From assembly GCA_014377045.1 (NCBI GenBank), contig JACMQI010000005.1, positions 1 through 64,000 of the forward strand: a stretch of 64,000 nt of DNA, given 5' to 3'. The notes under the pieces were generated by a model. The model saw nothing but the letters and a program-made list of their open reading frames with translations. It ran no database searches and was not told the origin of the DNA. The DNA comes from a candidate division SR1 bacterium. Its GTDB lineage: Bacteria; Patescibacteriota; JACMRA01. The translations under genes were made by a program, and so were the position numbers. Positions 52,304-61,590 of this stretch are shown here, in pieces. Positions within the stretch are counted from its first letter, which is position 1, and every line of letters starts with the position of its first letter.

Positions 52304-55300
52304 CTAAAACTTCATCGTTTTTTTGGTTTTATTAATATAACTTGGTTTATCAAGAAATCCTAAAACGATTATATAAATAGGGAAAAATGGGAAGAATAAT
52401 ATTTTATTGTACCAATTTAATTTCAAAAATGATCGTGATAACCATCTAAAAAATATAAATAATATCGGAGTAGTAACAAGCGAAACAAATCCCGAAGCAA
52501 GAAGTCCAAAAATAATAACAAGTGAAATGGATCTATAGAATTCTGAAAGAAAGGCTAAAGGTGCAAGTGAAGCTATTGCAGTAATTTTAGTGAGAATAAC
52601 AGGTCTAAACCTTATTCCAGATGCAAGAGCTATGGCACGTTTTTCTTCCATACCAGAAGCAATATTTTGGTTTGCAGCATCTATAAGGAATATAGCAACA
52701 TTTTCAACAATACCTACAAGAATTATCAAACCAATAATTTCTAAAAATCCAAACTCACCGTTTCCAAGCCAGCTAAGAGCAGGAAATATACCAGTAAACG
52801 TTAAAGGAATAGTGTACAATATTACTAATGGCTGAGCAAGTGAATTAAAGAAGATTGCAAGTACTATATAAGTAAATATAATAGCAAGTAAAAGTGCTAT
52901 ACCTAGGTCCTTAAATGATTTGATAGCACTTGCAGATCCTCCTTGAGAATATGATTCGATTGATTTTTCGGGTAAACCAATCTTTTTTGTATTTTCACCA
53001 TTATTTTTATTGTAATACTCTATGACACTTGAAGTAATTTGGCTAGCATAAGCTTCATCATTGTATTCTTTTACAAGTTTTGCTTGAACCAGTCCTACAG
53101 TTTGACCGTTAACACGACCTATGCTTGATTTTGGTTGAGTTTGATCGAAAGTAGCTATTTCAGAAAGTGATTGATTTTGACCATCAAGACTAGAAATTTG
53201 AATATTTTTTATTGCATCTATAGTAGTTGGAGATGCAATGTCATACTTGAAATCAATTAATATTTTTTCACCATTTATATCTATTTCAAGGTTATTTCTA
53301 GGGTTTAAGTTAAAGTTATTTTTGATAGTACCATTTACAAGAATAGTTGCAGGCGCATTTGGTATTATTAAGTTTTTATTTTCTAGCTGAGTTCGATTTA
53401 ATACTATTTCTAGCTGGTTATTTTGCTTGTTTGTAAACCCATTATCTACTTTTTCAATTATTTTACTTTTGCCATTAGTGCATATATTTTCAAAGTTTCC
53501 ATCGTTTTTTGAAATAGGTTTTTCTACACTAATTTTTTTATCTTTATCTATGCAAGTACCGTAGATAAGTAGATCAGCAATATTAAACGAGCCAGTTTTT
53601 ATTTTAGTTAAATCAGTTGTTTTTATCGCTAGTGCCACAGGATATGGGGTACTAGGACCTCCTGTTCCTTCAACGGCTACGTCTAAATCAAATACCTTGC
53701 TACGAATACTAGATAATTTTTCATTTATATTTTTTACAATCTCTATGGATTTAATATTTGGTCTGTCTGTAGGTTTTTTAAGATTTACATAAAAAAATAT
53801 ATCGCTGATTCTTGAATTAAATGGATATATATCAAGTACTTGAGGATTTTCTAAGGTCTTTGAGATTATTTGCAATTCAATTTCTTTGCGTTCTTCAAGC
53901 GGCGTAGTAGTATTGAATGAACCTGAAATAGATACAAGTGGTCCGTTTTGGCTAGACGCAAATTGAACAATTCGAACTTGTTTTGAGTTTGTAAATATTC
54001 CTGCAACGATTATTGATAAAGCTAGAATACTAAAAACAATTACTAACCTAAGTAAACGAGATCCATTTAATAGCCAATCATTAAATTTTATTATAGCTTT
54101 TGCTGCAGACCATAGATTTTCTTCTTCACTTTCAGTTTTTGTTTTATTGCGTTTGAGAACATAACTACCAATCCAGGCTAAAAACACTAGTGGTACAATA
54201 TAACTACCAACTGTTGCAGGGACGATAGTTCGAGGAATCCAGCCAAATATTTGGCCCAAAAATCCAGATATTACACCAAAAGGAAGAAATACAATGATGT
54301 TCGTTAAGGTAGCCAAAAACAGCCCATTACCTACATCTTTTACTGCTTCTAGCGCTGCGTCCTTAGCAGGTAACCCTGTATCAAGTTTGCGCTGTATGGA
54401 CTCTAAAATAACTAATGCTGGATCTACAACTAAACCGATAACTAATACCAACGAAAAGAGTACGAGGGTGTTGAGCGTTCCTCCAGTAAAGAAAATGTAT
54501 ATAGTAGAAAATATAAGACTAAGTGGTATGCTAAAAGCGGCAACAATTGCAGCTCTCCATGAAACAAAAATAACCATTACTAGAAATACAAGTTGGATAC
54601 CACCAAGCAACCATCCTACCCAAGCGATATTTTTATTTTCTATTCTAAGCGGACCGCCAACAAGGCCTTCAATTACTTCATTTACTTGATTTTGATTTTG
54701 TTCATTAGTAGTATAGTGTTCGATAATATTGATTTTATCTGTTATTTTAAAATCACCTTTAGTGCTAAAACTTACGTTTTCAATTTCATTAAATTTAGAT
54801 TCTAAAACTTTTTGGTAACTAGTTTGATCTGTGTTTTCTTTTGTATTTATCTGAAAAACTAAAGATTGCTTGACTATATTACTATTACTTTTAATTCCTA
54901 TTGATTCTATCTCGCTATCAAATGAGTAAGTGTAGGCAAGAGTGGCAAGCTCACTTAGCTTGTACGTATCTTTTGCTTGTGGTGGTTCTGGGCCTGAAGG
55001 AATGTTTGGAGGTGAAGAAGTAAATGTAAGATTTTTAATATCTTCTAAGCTATTTTCTTTAATTTTTGTACTTATTCCTTGTGTTTTACCGTCTATCGAT
55101 ACATTGTTTATAACTGGAATATCCTCGTTTAAAGCTCCCAATTTATCTGTAATATTACTTGGTTTAATATTTAGTTTATTCAGTAAGTTTTTATCCAAAG
55201 TGATTGCGAGTTTTTTTTGTAGATTTGAAATAGGTATAATTTCACTCGTCTCTGGTATTTCTCCTAATTTTGTTTTAAGGGTTGTATAAGTATCATATTC

Positions 55301-55780
55301 TTCTTGCAGTGTTGGTGCTGTTATAGAAAAAATAAAATTTGCTCCAGCTATGCTAATACTGTTTATTTGTGGTTTTTGAGCTCCGAGAGGCAATTTTGCA
55401 TCACTAATAGCACTTTGAATCTTATTTTTAACAGTTTCTACACCGACTGAATCCAAAATACTGACACGAATTATTGAACTACTATTTTGAGAATTACTTA
55501 CATAATTTTCTACTCCCTCAATTCCTTTTATTTTCCCTTCAAGCGGTATGGTTACATCACGATTTACTGTTTCGCTGCTCGCTCCAGGATAGACTGTTAC
55601 GATGAGAGCAGTCTTAACTTCTATTTTAGGAAATCCTGTCGTCTTGAGAAAAAAAACTGAAGCCAAACCTAATAATACTAGCAAAGATAGAGATATAATA
55701 GCAAGTCTAGTATTGCGTAAGAAAAAATGGGTTATTTTATAATTAAAGTTATCCTTTTGAGGTTCAGTTAAAACAGTCAT
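52304..55780 (-). CDS. RND family efflux transporter
   Basis: 1158 residues with the RND layout: one N-terminal helix (about 28-50), a large external domain, helices 2-6, a second large domain, helices 8-12. Signatures include VTVYPGASSETVNRDVT and the central VVDPALVILES helix. The AcrB Asp pair is Asp-Pro here, and the helix-10 Lys of AcrB is Glu in LVGIVENVAIFLIDA. An Asp/Glu arrangement is closer to metal-exporting (CusA-type) RND pumps. No outer-membrane channel or adaptor gene is adjacent. The 55799 membrane gene ends 18 bp upstream. Substrate unknown. Confidence 0.92.
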   Translation of the reverse strand: MTVLTEPQKDNFNYKITHFFLRNTRLAIISLSLLVLLGLASVFFLKTTGFPKIEVKTALIVTVYPGASSETVNRDVTIPLEGKIKGIEGVENYVSNSQNSSSIIRVSILDSVGVETVKNKIQSAISDAKLPLGAQKPQINSISIAGANFIFSITAPTLQEEYDTYTTLKTKLGEIPETSEIIPISNLQKKLAITLDKNLLNKLNIKPSNITDKLGALNEDIPVINNVSIDGKTQGISTKIKENSLEDIKNLTFTSSPPNIPSGPEPPQAKDTYKLSELATLAYTYSFDSEIESIGIKSNSNIVKQSLVFQINTKENTDQTSYQKVLESKFNEIENVSFSTKGDFKITDKINIIEHYTTNEQNQNQVNEVIEGLVGGPLRIENKNIAWVGWLLGGIQLVFLVMVIFVSWRAAIVAAFSIPLSLIFSTIYIFFTGGTLNTLVLFSLVLVIGLVVDPALVILESIQRKLDTGLPAKDAALEAVKDVGNGLFLATLTNIIVFLPFGVISGFLGQIFGWIPRTIVPATVGSYIVPLVFLAWIGSYVLKRNKTKTESEEENLWSAAKAIIKFNDWLLNGSRLLRLVIVFSILALSIIVAGIFTNSKQVRIVQFASSQNGPLVSISGSFNTTTPLEERKEIELQIISKTLENPQVLDIYPFNSRISDIFFYVNLKKPTDRPNIKSIEIVKNINEKLSSIRSKVFDLDVAVEGTGGPSTPYPVALAIKTTDLTKIKTGSFNIADLLIYGTCIDKDKKISVEKPISKNDGNFENICTNGKSKIIEKVDNGFTNKQNNQLEIVLNRTQLENKNLIIPNAPATILVNGTIKNNFNLNPRNNLEIDINGEKILIDFKYDIASPTTIDAIKNIQISSLDGQNQSLSEIATFDQTQPKSSIGRVNGQTVGLVQAKLVKEYNDEAYASQITSSVIEYYNKNNGENTKKIGLPEKSIESYSQGGSASAIKSFKDLGIALLLAIIFTYIVLAIFFNSLAQPLVILYTIPLTFTGIFPALSWLGNGEFGFLEIIGLIILVGIVENVAIFLIDAANQNIASGMEEKRAIALASGIRFRPVILTKITAIASLAPLAFLSEFYRSISLVIIFGLLASGFVSLVTTPILFIFFRWLSRSFLKLNWYNKILFFPFFPIYIIVLGFLDKPSYINKTKKTMKF

Positions 55781-55798
55781 AAAATAGAACGATGATTA

Positions 55799-56752
55799 TC
55801 ATTTATTTGATATAGCTCTTGTATTATTTTCGTGAAGTAATGTGAGATTAAGAAAACTAAGATAGCCAAAAACTTCATAAACGTAATTAACGACCAAGGC
55901 ACACGCAATGCCTACTATTGACATAAAAAGTAAAATAAACATACTCAAAATACTATAGTTTGATATAATTAGTGGAATAAACCATATAGTAGTTGCTAAA
56001 ATAAGAGCAAGATATGTTATAAATATAACTAAACTAAATAGAAACCATCTTAGTATATTGTCCCAGAAATAAGGTTTTGAATATGTAAAAGATTTTATAA
56101 GGCTATCGTTGATAGAGCTATTTTCAAAAATAATAAAATAATGATATAACCCAAAAAGGCCATAAAATAGAAGCATAAAAATGTTCTTTAGTAGTGATGC
56201 AAATGATGTGTCTGATATTAACATATCTAGTACACCTCCTGCAAATGAATAAATAACACCAATAGTGAGAATTCTAAAAAATGGAATGTAAAAGGCGCGA
56301 GTTGTTTTCCAAATAGATGGAATATCTTTATTGTTAAACAGATATAAATTTCTATAATTTAGTAAAGTTAGAAATACTAGAAATGCTACTAAAGCAATCA
56401 GCAGTATCAAAAAACTTATACCGTAATGCTCGGTAATCCAATTTGTATAATTATTAAGTTCATCAGTGCTACTTTTGCTAGTTATTGTCTCGATACTATT
56501 TAGAAACTTATCCTTATCAAAACTTTTGCCAATTACAATTATACAAAAAGATGATAGAATGGAGAAAAGTGGTATAAACACATATACTATTTTTGATAAA
56601 AATGGTCTTAAGAAAAGCCTATCAAATTCCTTTTTAGAAAATTCAAAAGCTAATCCCAATATAGTTCCAAAGCTTAGAAATTGAGTTTTCAGAAGATCGA
56701 TATCCTCAGATTTTAGCGGAATATTTTTGTAGTATATATTAACAGCGGACAT
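55799..56752 (-). CDS. Multi-pass membrane protein of unknown function
   Basis: 317 residues with about six predicted helices, spaced as two N-terminal and four C-terminal. Family not recognised; the layout resembles glycerophosphodiester or DUF975-like membrane proteins but I cannot support either. It lies 4 bp after gatB and 18 bp before the RND gene, so all three are probably one transcript. Confidence 0.6.
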   Translation of the reverse strand: MSAVNIYYKNIPLKSEDIDLLKTQFLSFGTILGLAFEFSKKEFDRLFLRPFLSKIVYVFIPLFSILSSFCIIVIGKSFDKDKFLNSIETITSKSSTDELNNYTNWITEHYGISFLILLIALVAFLVFLTLLNYRNLYLFNNKDIPSIWKTTRAFYIPFFRILTIGVIYSFAGGVLDMLISDTSFASLLKNIFMLLFYGLFGLYHYFIIFENSSINDSLIKSFTYSKPYFWDNILRWFLFSLVIFITYLALILATTIWFIPLIISNYSILSMFILLFMSIVGIACALVVNYVYEVFGYLSFLNLTLLHENNTRAISNK

Positions 56753-56756
56753 AACA

Positions 56757-58220
56757 TTATTTGGTTAGATTTGCTAAGAGTATATCAGTGAATTTTTTAG
56801 GATTACCAGCTCCTTTACTTTCTTTCATGCATTGACCTATAAGAAAACCAATAACTTGGGTTTTACCTAGTTGATATTCTACTACAACGCTTTTATTTGA
56901 TAAAATAACTGCATCTACGATTTTTTGTAAAGCATTATCATCTGACACCTGTATTAGTTGATGTGTTTCTAAAATATCAAACATATTGCTATTTATACTT
57001 GTGGATAAAATTTCAAGAGCTGCCAATAATCCTTGATTGTTGATTTTTCCTTGTTCAAATAAGCTTGCTAATATTATCAAATTTTCACTTGTTGCTATTG
57101 CATCTATTTTCTTTTCTGTTTTTGCAGAAAGTGCAATAAGCGGCCCGCTAATAATATTTGCTATAGTCTTTATAGTTTTTGAGTCTGAAAGTTGATCTGT
57201 TGTATGATCGAAAAAGCTTCCAACCTCGACCTGTGCAATAAGCGTATTTGCTATCTGATGGCTCAATCCCAATTTAAGATATCTACTTCGTTGGGTTGCA
57301 GGAAGTTCAGGAAGATTACTAAATAATGGTTTATCGATAGAACTTATTTCAAGAATTCTTAGATCTGGTTCTGGAAAATACCTATAATCCATAGCTTCTT
57401 CTTTACTTCGTTGGCTGGTTGACTTGTTTAGGTCATCTTTCCATCCTCGAGTTTCTTGCACGGGTCTTTCACCTTTTTCTAGAAGTTCGGTTTGGCGTTT
57501 TATCTCATATTCTATAGCTCTTCCGAGAGAGCGAATAGAGTTAATATTTTTAGTTTCTGTACGATAGGAGGGGAGGGAATCAGTTTTTTGCTGTTCATCA
57601 TTTTGTAATGATAAGTTGCAGTCAAATCTCATTTGACCTTTGTCCATATCTGCATCGGAAATACCAAGCCTGCGTACTAACAGCTGAAGCTCTGATACAA
57701 ATGCCATTGCTTGACTTCCAGATCGTATCATTGGTTCGGTAACAATCTCTATCAGGGGTGCTCCAGATCTATTAAAATCGACAAAAGTTTTAGAATTTGC
57801 GTGAAGTAGTTTAGCTGCGTCTGCCTCTAAGTGTGCACGAGTGAGTACCACTTCAGTTGACTCGAAGTTTCCATTTGTTTTATCTTCTATGTAAAAAGAT
57901 AATTTACCACCTTCAACAATAGGGTTGTCATACTGACTAATCTGATAGCCTGTTGGTAAATCGGGATAAAAATAGTTTTTTCGATCCCAACGGGTTTTTT
58001 CTGGTATATTAGATCCAAGAGCAGTTCCAAAAATAATGGCTTTTTTTACAGCTTCTTTATTGAGAACTGGTAATGCACCAGGTTGTCCGGTGCAAAAAGG
58101 ACATATATTTTTATTCGGTTCGTCTGGAGAATATTCATTATAGCAACTACAAAAGAGTTTAGTTTTTGTATTGAGTTGAACATGGATTTCTAATCCAATG
58201 ATAGGTTTATAACTTGCCAT
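56757..58220 (-). CDS. gatB: Aspartyl/glutamyl-tRNA amidotransferase subunit B
   Basis: 487 residues. GatB transfers amide nitrogen to Glu-tRNA-Gln or Asp-tRNA-Asn in the GatCAB complex. Family signatures are visible from the N-terminus: PIIGLEIHVQLNTKTKLFC, CPFCTGQPGALPVLN, NYFYPDLPTGYQISQYD, the YRFPEPDL-type segment DYRYFPEPDLR, and a C-terminal YqeY/GatB tail ending FLIGQCMKESKGAGNP. A CxxC zinc pair (CPFC) and further Cys near the start are normal. gatA and gatC are not in the window. The gene heads a three-gene transcript with a palindrome at its promoter. Confidence 0.97.
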   Translation of the reverse strand: MASYKPIIGLEIHVQLNTKTKLFCSCYNEYSPDEPNKNICPFCTGQPGALPVLNKEAVKKAIIFGTALGSNIPEKTRWDRKNYFYPDLPTGYQISQYDNPIVEGGKLSFYIEDKTNGNFESTEVVLTRAHLEADAAKLLHANSKTFVDFNRSGAPLIEIVTEPMIRSGSQAMAFVSELQLLVRRLGISDADMDKGQMRFDCNLSLQNDEQQKTDSLPSYRTETKNINSIRSLGRAIEYEIKRQTELLEKGERPVQETRGWKDDLNKSTSQRSKEEAMDYRYFPEPDLRILEISSIDKPLFSNLPELPATQRSRYLKLGLSHQIANTLIAQVEVGSFFDHTTDQLSDSKTIKTIANIISGPLIALSAKTEKKIDAIATSENLIILASLFEQGKINNQGLLAALEILSTSINSNMFDILETHQLIQVSDDNALQKIVDAVILSNKSVVVEYQLGKTQVIGFLIGQCMKESKGAGNPKKFTDILLANLTK

Positions 58221-58228
58221 AATTAAAG

Positions 58229-58269
58229 TCTGATATATATCAGATAAATAAAATGTGGAACATTGTCAA
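58229..58269 (-). promoter_or_regulatory. gatB promoter with a 16-bp palindrome (possible operator)
   Basis: Minus strand: TTGACA (58264-58269), 17-bp spacer, TATCTG (58241-58246). A perfect palindrome, TCTGATATATATCAGA, occupies 58229-58244 and covers the -10 box and the start-site region, a place where a repressor would block initiation. AT-rich palindromes also occur by chance. Confidence 0.45.
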
Positions 58270-58283
58270 GAAAGATTTTATCG

Positions 58284-58309
58284 AAAAAGAAGCCCACCTT
58301 ATGATGGAC
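58284..58309 (-). terminator. mscL terminator
   Basis: Minus strand: GTCCATC (58303-58309) pairs with GGTGGGC (58292-58298), wobbles included, followed by a TTCTTTTTC run. It begins about 23 bp after the mscL stop. Confidence 0.7.
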
Positions 58310-58331
58310 AAAATAAAGAGTAATAACTAAA

Positions 58332-58670
58332 CTACATTCCTAATTTTGCTTTTTCTTCTGGTGTAAGCATTTTACCTACAATTAGTTTAACAGCTGCCCA
58401 TACTACTGCTACAATGATCAAAAAATCTATAAGTGATCCGATAAACATACCGTACATGATTTTACTTTTTCCAACTTGAATAACTAGTCCAGAAAAATCA
58501 CTTCCATTAAGAAGAATTCCTACAATTGGAGTTATGATATTATCTACTAAAGAAGCTACTAGTTTTGTAACTGCTGTTCCAATTACTACGGCAATTGCTA
58601 AACCGATTACGCTGAAACCTTTAATGAAATTTATAAACTCTTGAACTACTGACATGCTTTTATTTACCAT
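58332..58670 (-). CDS. mscL: Large-conductance mechanosensitive channel
   Basis: I start at the Met encoded at 58668-58670 (MVNKSMSVVQEFINFIKG), giving 112 residues; the 14 residues before it are hydrophobic leader unlike the family. MscL opens under membrane tension during osmotic downshock. The pore helix FSVIGLAIAVVIGTAVTKLVASLVDNIITP, by its family pattern, and the second helix (DFLIIVAVVWAAVKLI) are intact, with the cytoplasmic helix TPEEKAKLGM. A terminator follows. Single-gene unit. Confidence 0.95.
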   Translation of the reverse strand: MVNKSMSVVQEFINFIKGFSVIGLAIAVVIGTAVTKLVASLVDNIITPIVGILLNGSDFSGLVIQVGKSKIMYGMFIGSLIDFLIIVAVVWAAVKLIVGKMLTPEEKAKLGM

Positions 58671-58746
58671 AATATTATTTTTAATAAAATAACATATAAT
58701 GAGAATTATCAACTATTGTCAAGCAAGTGCACAAAAATGTTTGAAT

Positions 58747-59268
58747 TTAATTTAAAGTTTGTTCACTTTTTTTCCAGTCAACTGGGCACTCTTTATCTGT
58801 TTGTAGTGCGTCAATAACTCTTAAAATTTCTATGACACTTCTTCCTACATTTTTATCGCTTATTTGGTACCACCTTAAATTACTTTCTGGATCTATGATA
58901 AATGTTCCACGTAAGCTTTGTGCCTCATTTTCATCGTACACACTATAGTCCATGCTAGCAGTATGGTGAGCATCAGATAATAGAGGAAAGGCTATCTTAC
59001 CTAAATCCTTTGCCCATGCAATATGAGCGAATGGAGAATCTACTGAGCAACCCAGTATTTGTGTATTTTTAACATCAAAATCAGCAATACAAGAGTTAAA
59101 TCCCATTACCTCTGTTGGACAAATAGAACTAAAATCAGCTGGATAGAAAAAGAACACTACCCATTTGCCTTTATAATCTACTAGATCATATCTGCTAATT
59201 TGAGAATTCAATGCACCTTTCAATTTGAAACTTGGAGCAGGTTGGCCTATTTTGAGAGTCGAAAACAT
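58747..59268 (-). CDS. Typical two-Cys peroxiredoxin (AhpC/Prx1 class)
   Basis: 173 residues. Peroxidatic Cys50 lies in FSSICPTEV, the conserved Arg is in SLRGTFIIDPE, and resolving Cys161 lies near the C-terminus in KECPVDWK, so it is a typical two-Cys enzyme that reduces peroxides with thioredoxin. Length is slightly short for AhpC (about 187) because the C-terminal tail is trimmed. No ahpF reductase gene is adjacent. It is preceded by AT-rich DNA with no clear OxyR site. Confidence 0.95.
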   Translation of the reverse strand: MFSTLKIGQPAPSFKLKGALNSQISRYDLVDYKGKWVVFFFYPADFSSICPTEVMGFNSCIADFDVKNTQILGCSVDSPFAHIAWAKDLGKIAFPLLSDAHHTASMDYSVYDENEAQSLRGTFIIDPESNLRWYQISDKNVGRSVIEILRVIDALQTDKECPVDWKKSEQTLN

Positions 59269-59375
59269 ATAATTACTATTATTTTACTATTATAAAGTCA
59301 TTTGGTCAAACCAAGATGTTTTGGATTACAGCTTACTTGACAAAAGCCAGTATATGAGATTCAGAGCTTAAATAC

Positions 59376-59875
59376 ATGTCACGTCATTTGATCAAGAACA
59401 ATTTTATACAGAAGAAAAGAATGTTTTTAGAAAGTTTACTGACAAATTTAAAACTATTGATTGGTAAGATAAAACAAGAATTTTTTGATAGATTAAAAGA
59501 TAGTGAAGTCTTCAGAGTCAATCAGGAATCAGCAGACCTTTACAGAAAGTTTGTATGCCTAGTAAAGAAGAACCAGAAGATTCATTTGAATTGGATGAAC
59601 CTCATTTTTATGAAGAGCGTGAATTTGCATTGTAGCGATTAATAGAGCAACATGAAGTACAGCAGCAGAACGAATTAATCACTTGGGAATATGATTTAGA
59701 TAATCTCAACGATTATATACCTGATTTGGCGCTTCATTTGTAAAATAGTCCTCATGATAAAACGTATCAAGAGTATTTAATTAATCCGAATACTCCGATT
59801 TCACCTGAACTACAAAAATATACAGAAGAAGTCAATGAATTAAAGGCTGTAAACGATGATTATCAAAACAGCTAA
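59376..59875 (+). pseudogene. Broken hypothetical gene in the decayed element
   Basis: The frame from ATG 59376 gives a basic helical stretch to about residue 65 (KLLIGKIKQEFFDRLKDSEV). It then shifts near 59550 into the frame of ATG 59555 (MPSKEEPEDSFELDEPHF), which runs through TAG 59633-59635 and TAA (about 59740) and ends at TAA 59873-59875 (NELKAVNDDYQNS). Both stops sit within natural, Glu/Asp/Gln-rich coding sequence. The original was an acidic, helical protein of roughly 165 residues. TTGACA at 59337 precedes it and a terminator follows. Family not recognised. Confidence 0.5.
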
Positions 59876-59922
59876 AATGCTATGAGGCACTTGAGGCTCG
59901 TTGTAGATGATCTTGTCTATCT

Positions 59923-59955
59923 ATCCACTTATTTAATGTAAGCGGATATTTTTTT
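59923..59955 (+). terminator. Terminator after the first broken gene
   Basis: ATCCACTTA (59923-59931) pairs with TAAGCGGAT (59939-59947), one mismatch, followed by a T run. Confidence 0.65.
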
Positions 59956-60028
59956 ATATTTACTATTGACAAAGGCCCAAATACAGCATACTCAAAGTAC
60001 AAACTTCTTGTAAACAAGGAAAGATTAG

Positions 60029-61404
60029 TTGAATAAACCAAAATCTATTTGAGCCATTTTCAACACTATTTGGAATGAGGCCAAAGGCACTGTCAAATCT
60101 GTAGTAAGTGCTAGGACTACAAGTGCTAAAATAGGCGTTATTGCAAACTTTGCATTTCGAACTATTGGTATTTTAGTAAATATCGGAGTAAAAGTAGCTC
60201 AAAAAGCCTTTGAATCCAAATAAACTAAATCAATCAGGAAACAAGTCCAGCAAACTAGATCGGTCGAGTCACGCAAAACGCTCAGAAAACTACTAGTAAC
60301 TAATCTTACCTATGTAGCTCCACCTCCACCTCCTGCAAAAGTCTACTATATGACTGCTGCGATGAAAAAAGCATTGGCAGTTACTAAAGCTCAATCCCTG
60401 AAACAGGAAGAGAAAGAGCGACCAAAACAATAAGAGCTACTAAATAGTGAATTGCCACGGCCATTTCGACAAGCTAGAAATGGTGAAAAATCTCACACTT
60501 TCGAATGTATTCATGTTGCTTGTGAGGGTAATGGATTGTTTACAGTTGCTGATGGTGCTTTGCAAAATATGCTAGAACAAGGTAATCGACGAGTAAACTG
60601 CGATTCTTGTAAACTCTGGATGTATAATACTGAAAGGCAAGATTCGGTTTCAGGTGTCTGTGAAAACTATAAAAACTCAGTAAGTGTCCAACCATCTGAC
60701 TATATCGGTTATTACAAGTATAAGGATAAACCAACCTTTAGTATCTTTTGTAATACTTGTGATCGAAATCGGCAACAGGCCAGACAAGCTACTCATGATC
60801 GTCAAATTACTCTATCTTATCTAGGAAACCGTGAGGATATCCGTAAGTTTGGAATGGAGCATGAAAATGAAGTAGTGAGAGACGAAGCTAAAAGGTTACA
60901 ACTGCAAAGCAAATTTGCCAAGTGTCATCCAATAGCCTTTGATGATTTGGTGGATATCAGTGATGGTTTTTATCACAATTATCATAATCATCCAGTAAAC
61001 GATGGAAATGATAACAAAGAATCAGCGTATACTAACATCAGACATCACCTTGATGGGTTAAATGGAAAAATAGCAAGTCTGCCAGGTTTTGAAAATACGG
61101 TAAGCATAATTAAATACGCACATGGAGTCGCTCAAAACAATGATCCAAGCAGAATTATCAACAGCCATGAAGATAAAGACTGAGCTATAGTCAAAGTAGA
61201 TTTAGAACAGATATCAAACTTGTCTATCACAAAATTGGTGATAAGTGGATGCTCAAAACAGCTTTCCGAAAAAATTACTTTGATAAAGAATTGGAAAGAA
61301 AAGTAGCTTATCCCAAGCTTGAAAGTGCTGTCATATTTACTAACGAAATCTTAGCCAAATATACTAGCCAATATAACAATCCTCAAAATACCCTAAATCA
61401 GTAA
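60029..61404 (+). pseudogene. Broken gene for a Cys-rich, zinc-finger-like protein
   Basis: One plus-strand frame stays coding-like from about 60029 to 61183 but contains TGA at 60050, TAA at 60221 and TAA at 60431, then TGA at 61181. A +1-type shift near 61180 continues with YHKIGDKWMLKTAFRKNYFD to TAA 61402-61404. The longest intact piece (60452-61183) carries several Cys pairs (CIHVAC, CDSC, CNTC), suggesting two zinc sites, then a helical acidic part. Upstream is a Pro-rich patch (VAPPPPPAK). It may have been one protein of about 450 residues or two genes. TTGACA at 59966 may have been its promoter. Function unknown. Confidence 0.55.
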
Positions 61405-61590
61405 TCTAAACCAAGGAAAGTAGGATAATACATACACCGCTCAAATTAATTTTTGGGTGGATTTTTTTCGTTTTTGATCACAAAAAAATTACTTATTACA
61501 ATCTAATGCAATAAGTACAAGTATTTTATGATTCTAGCTATAGAATCTATTATCTTCACGAAGCAACCAAGAAAGCTTGAAACCAACATC

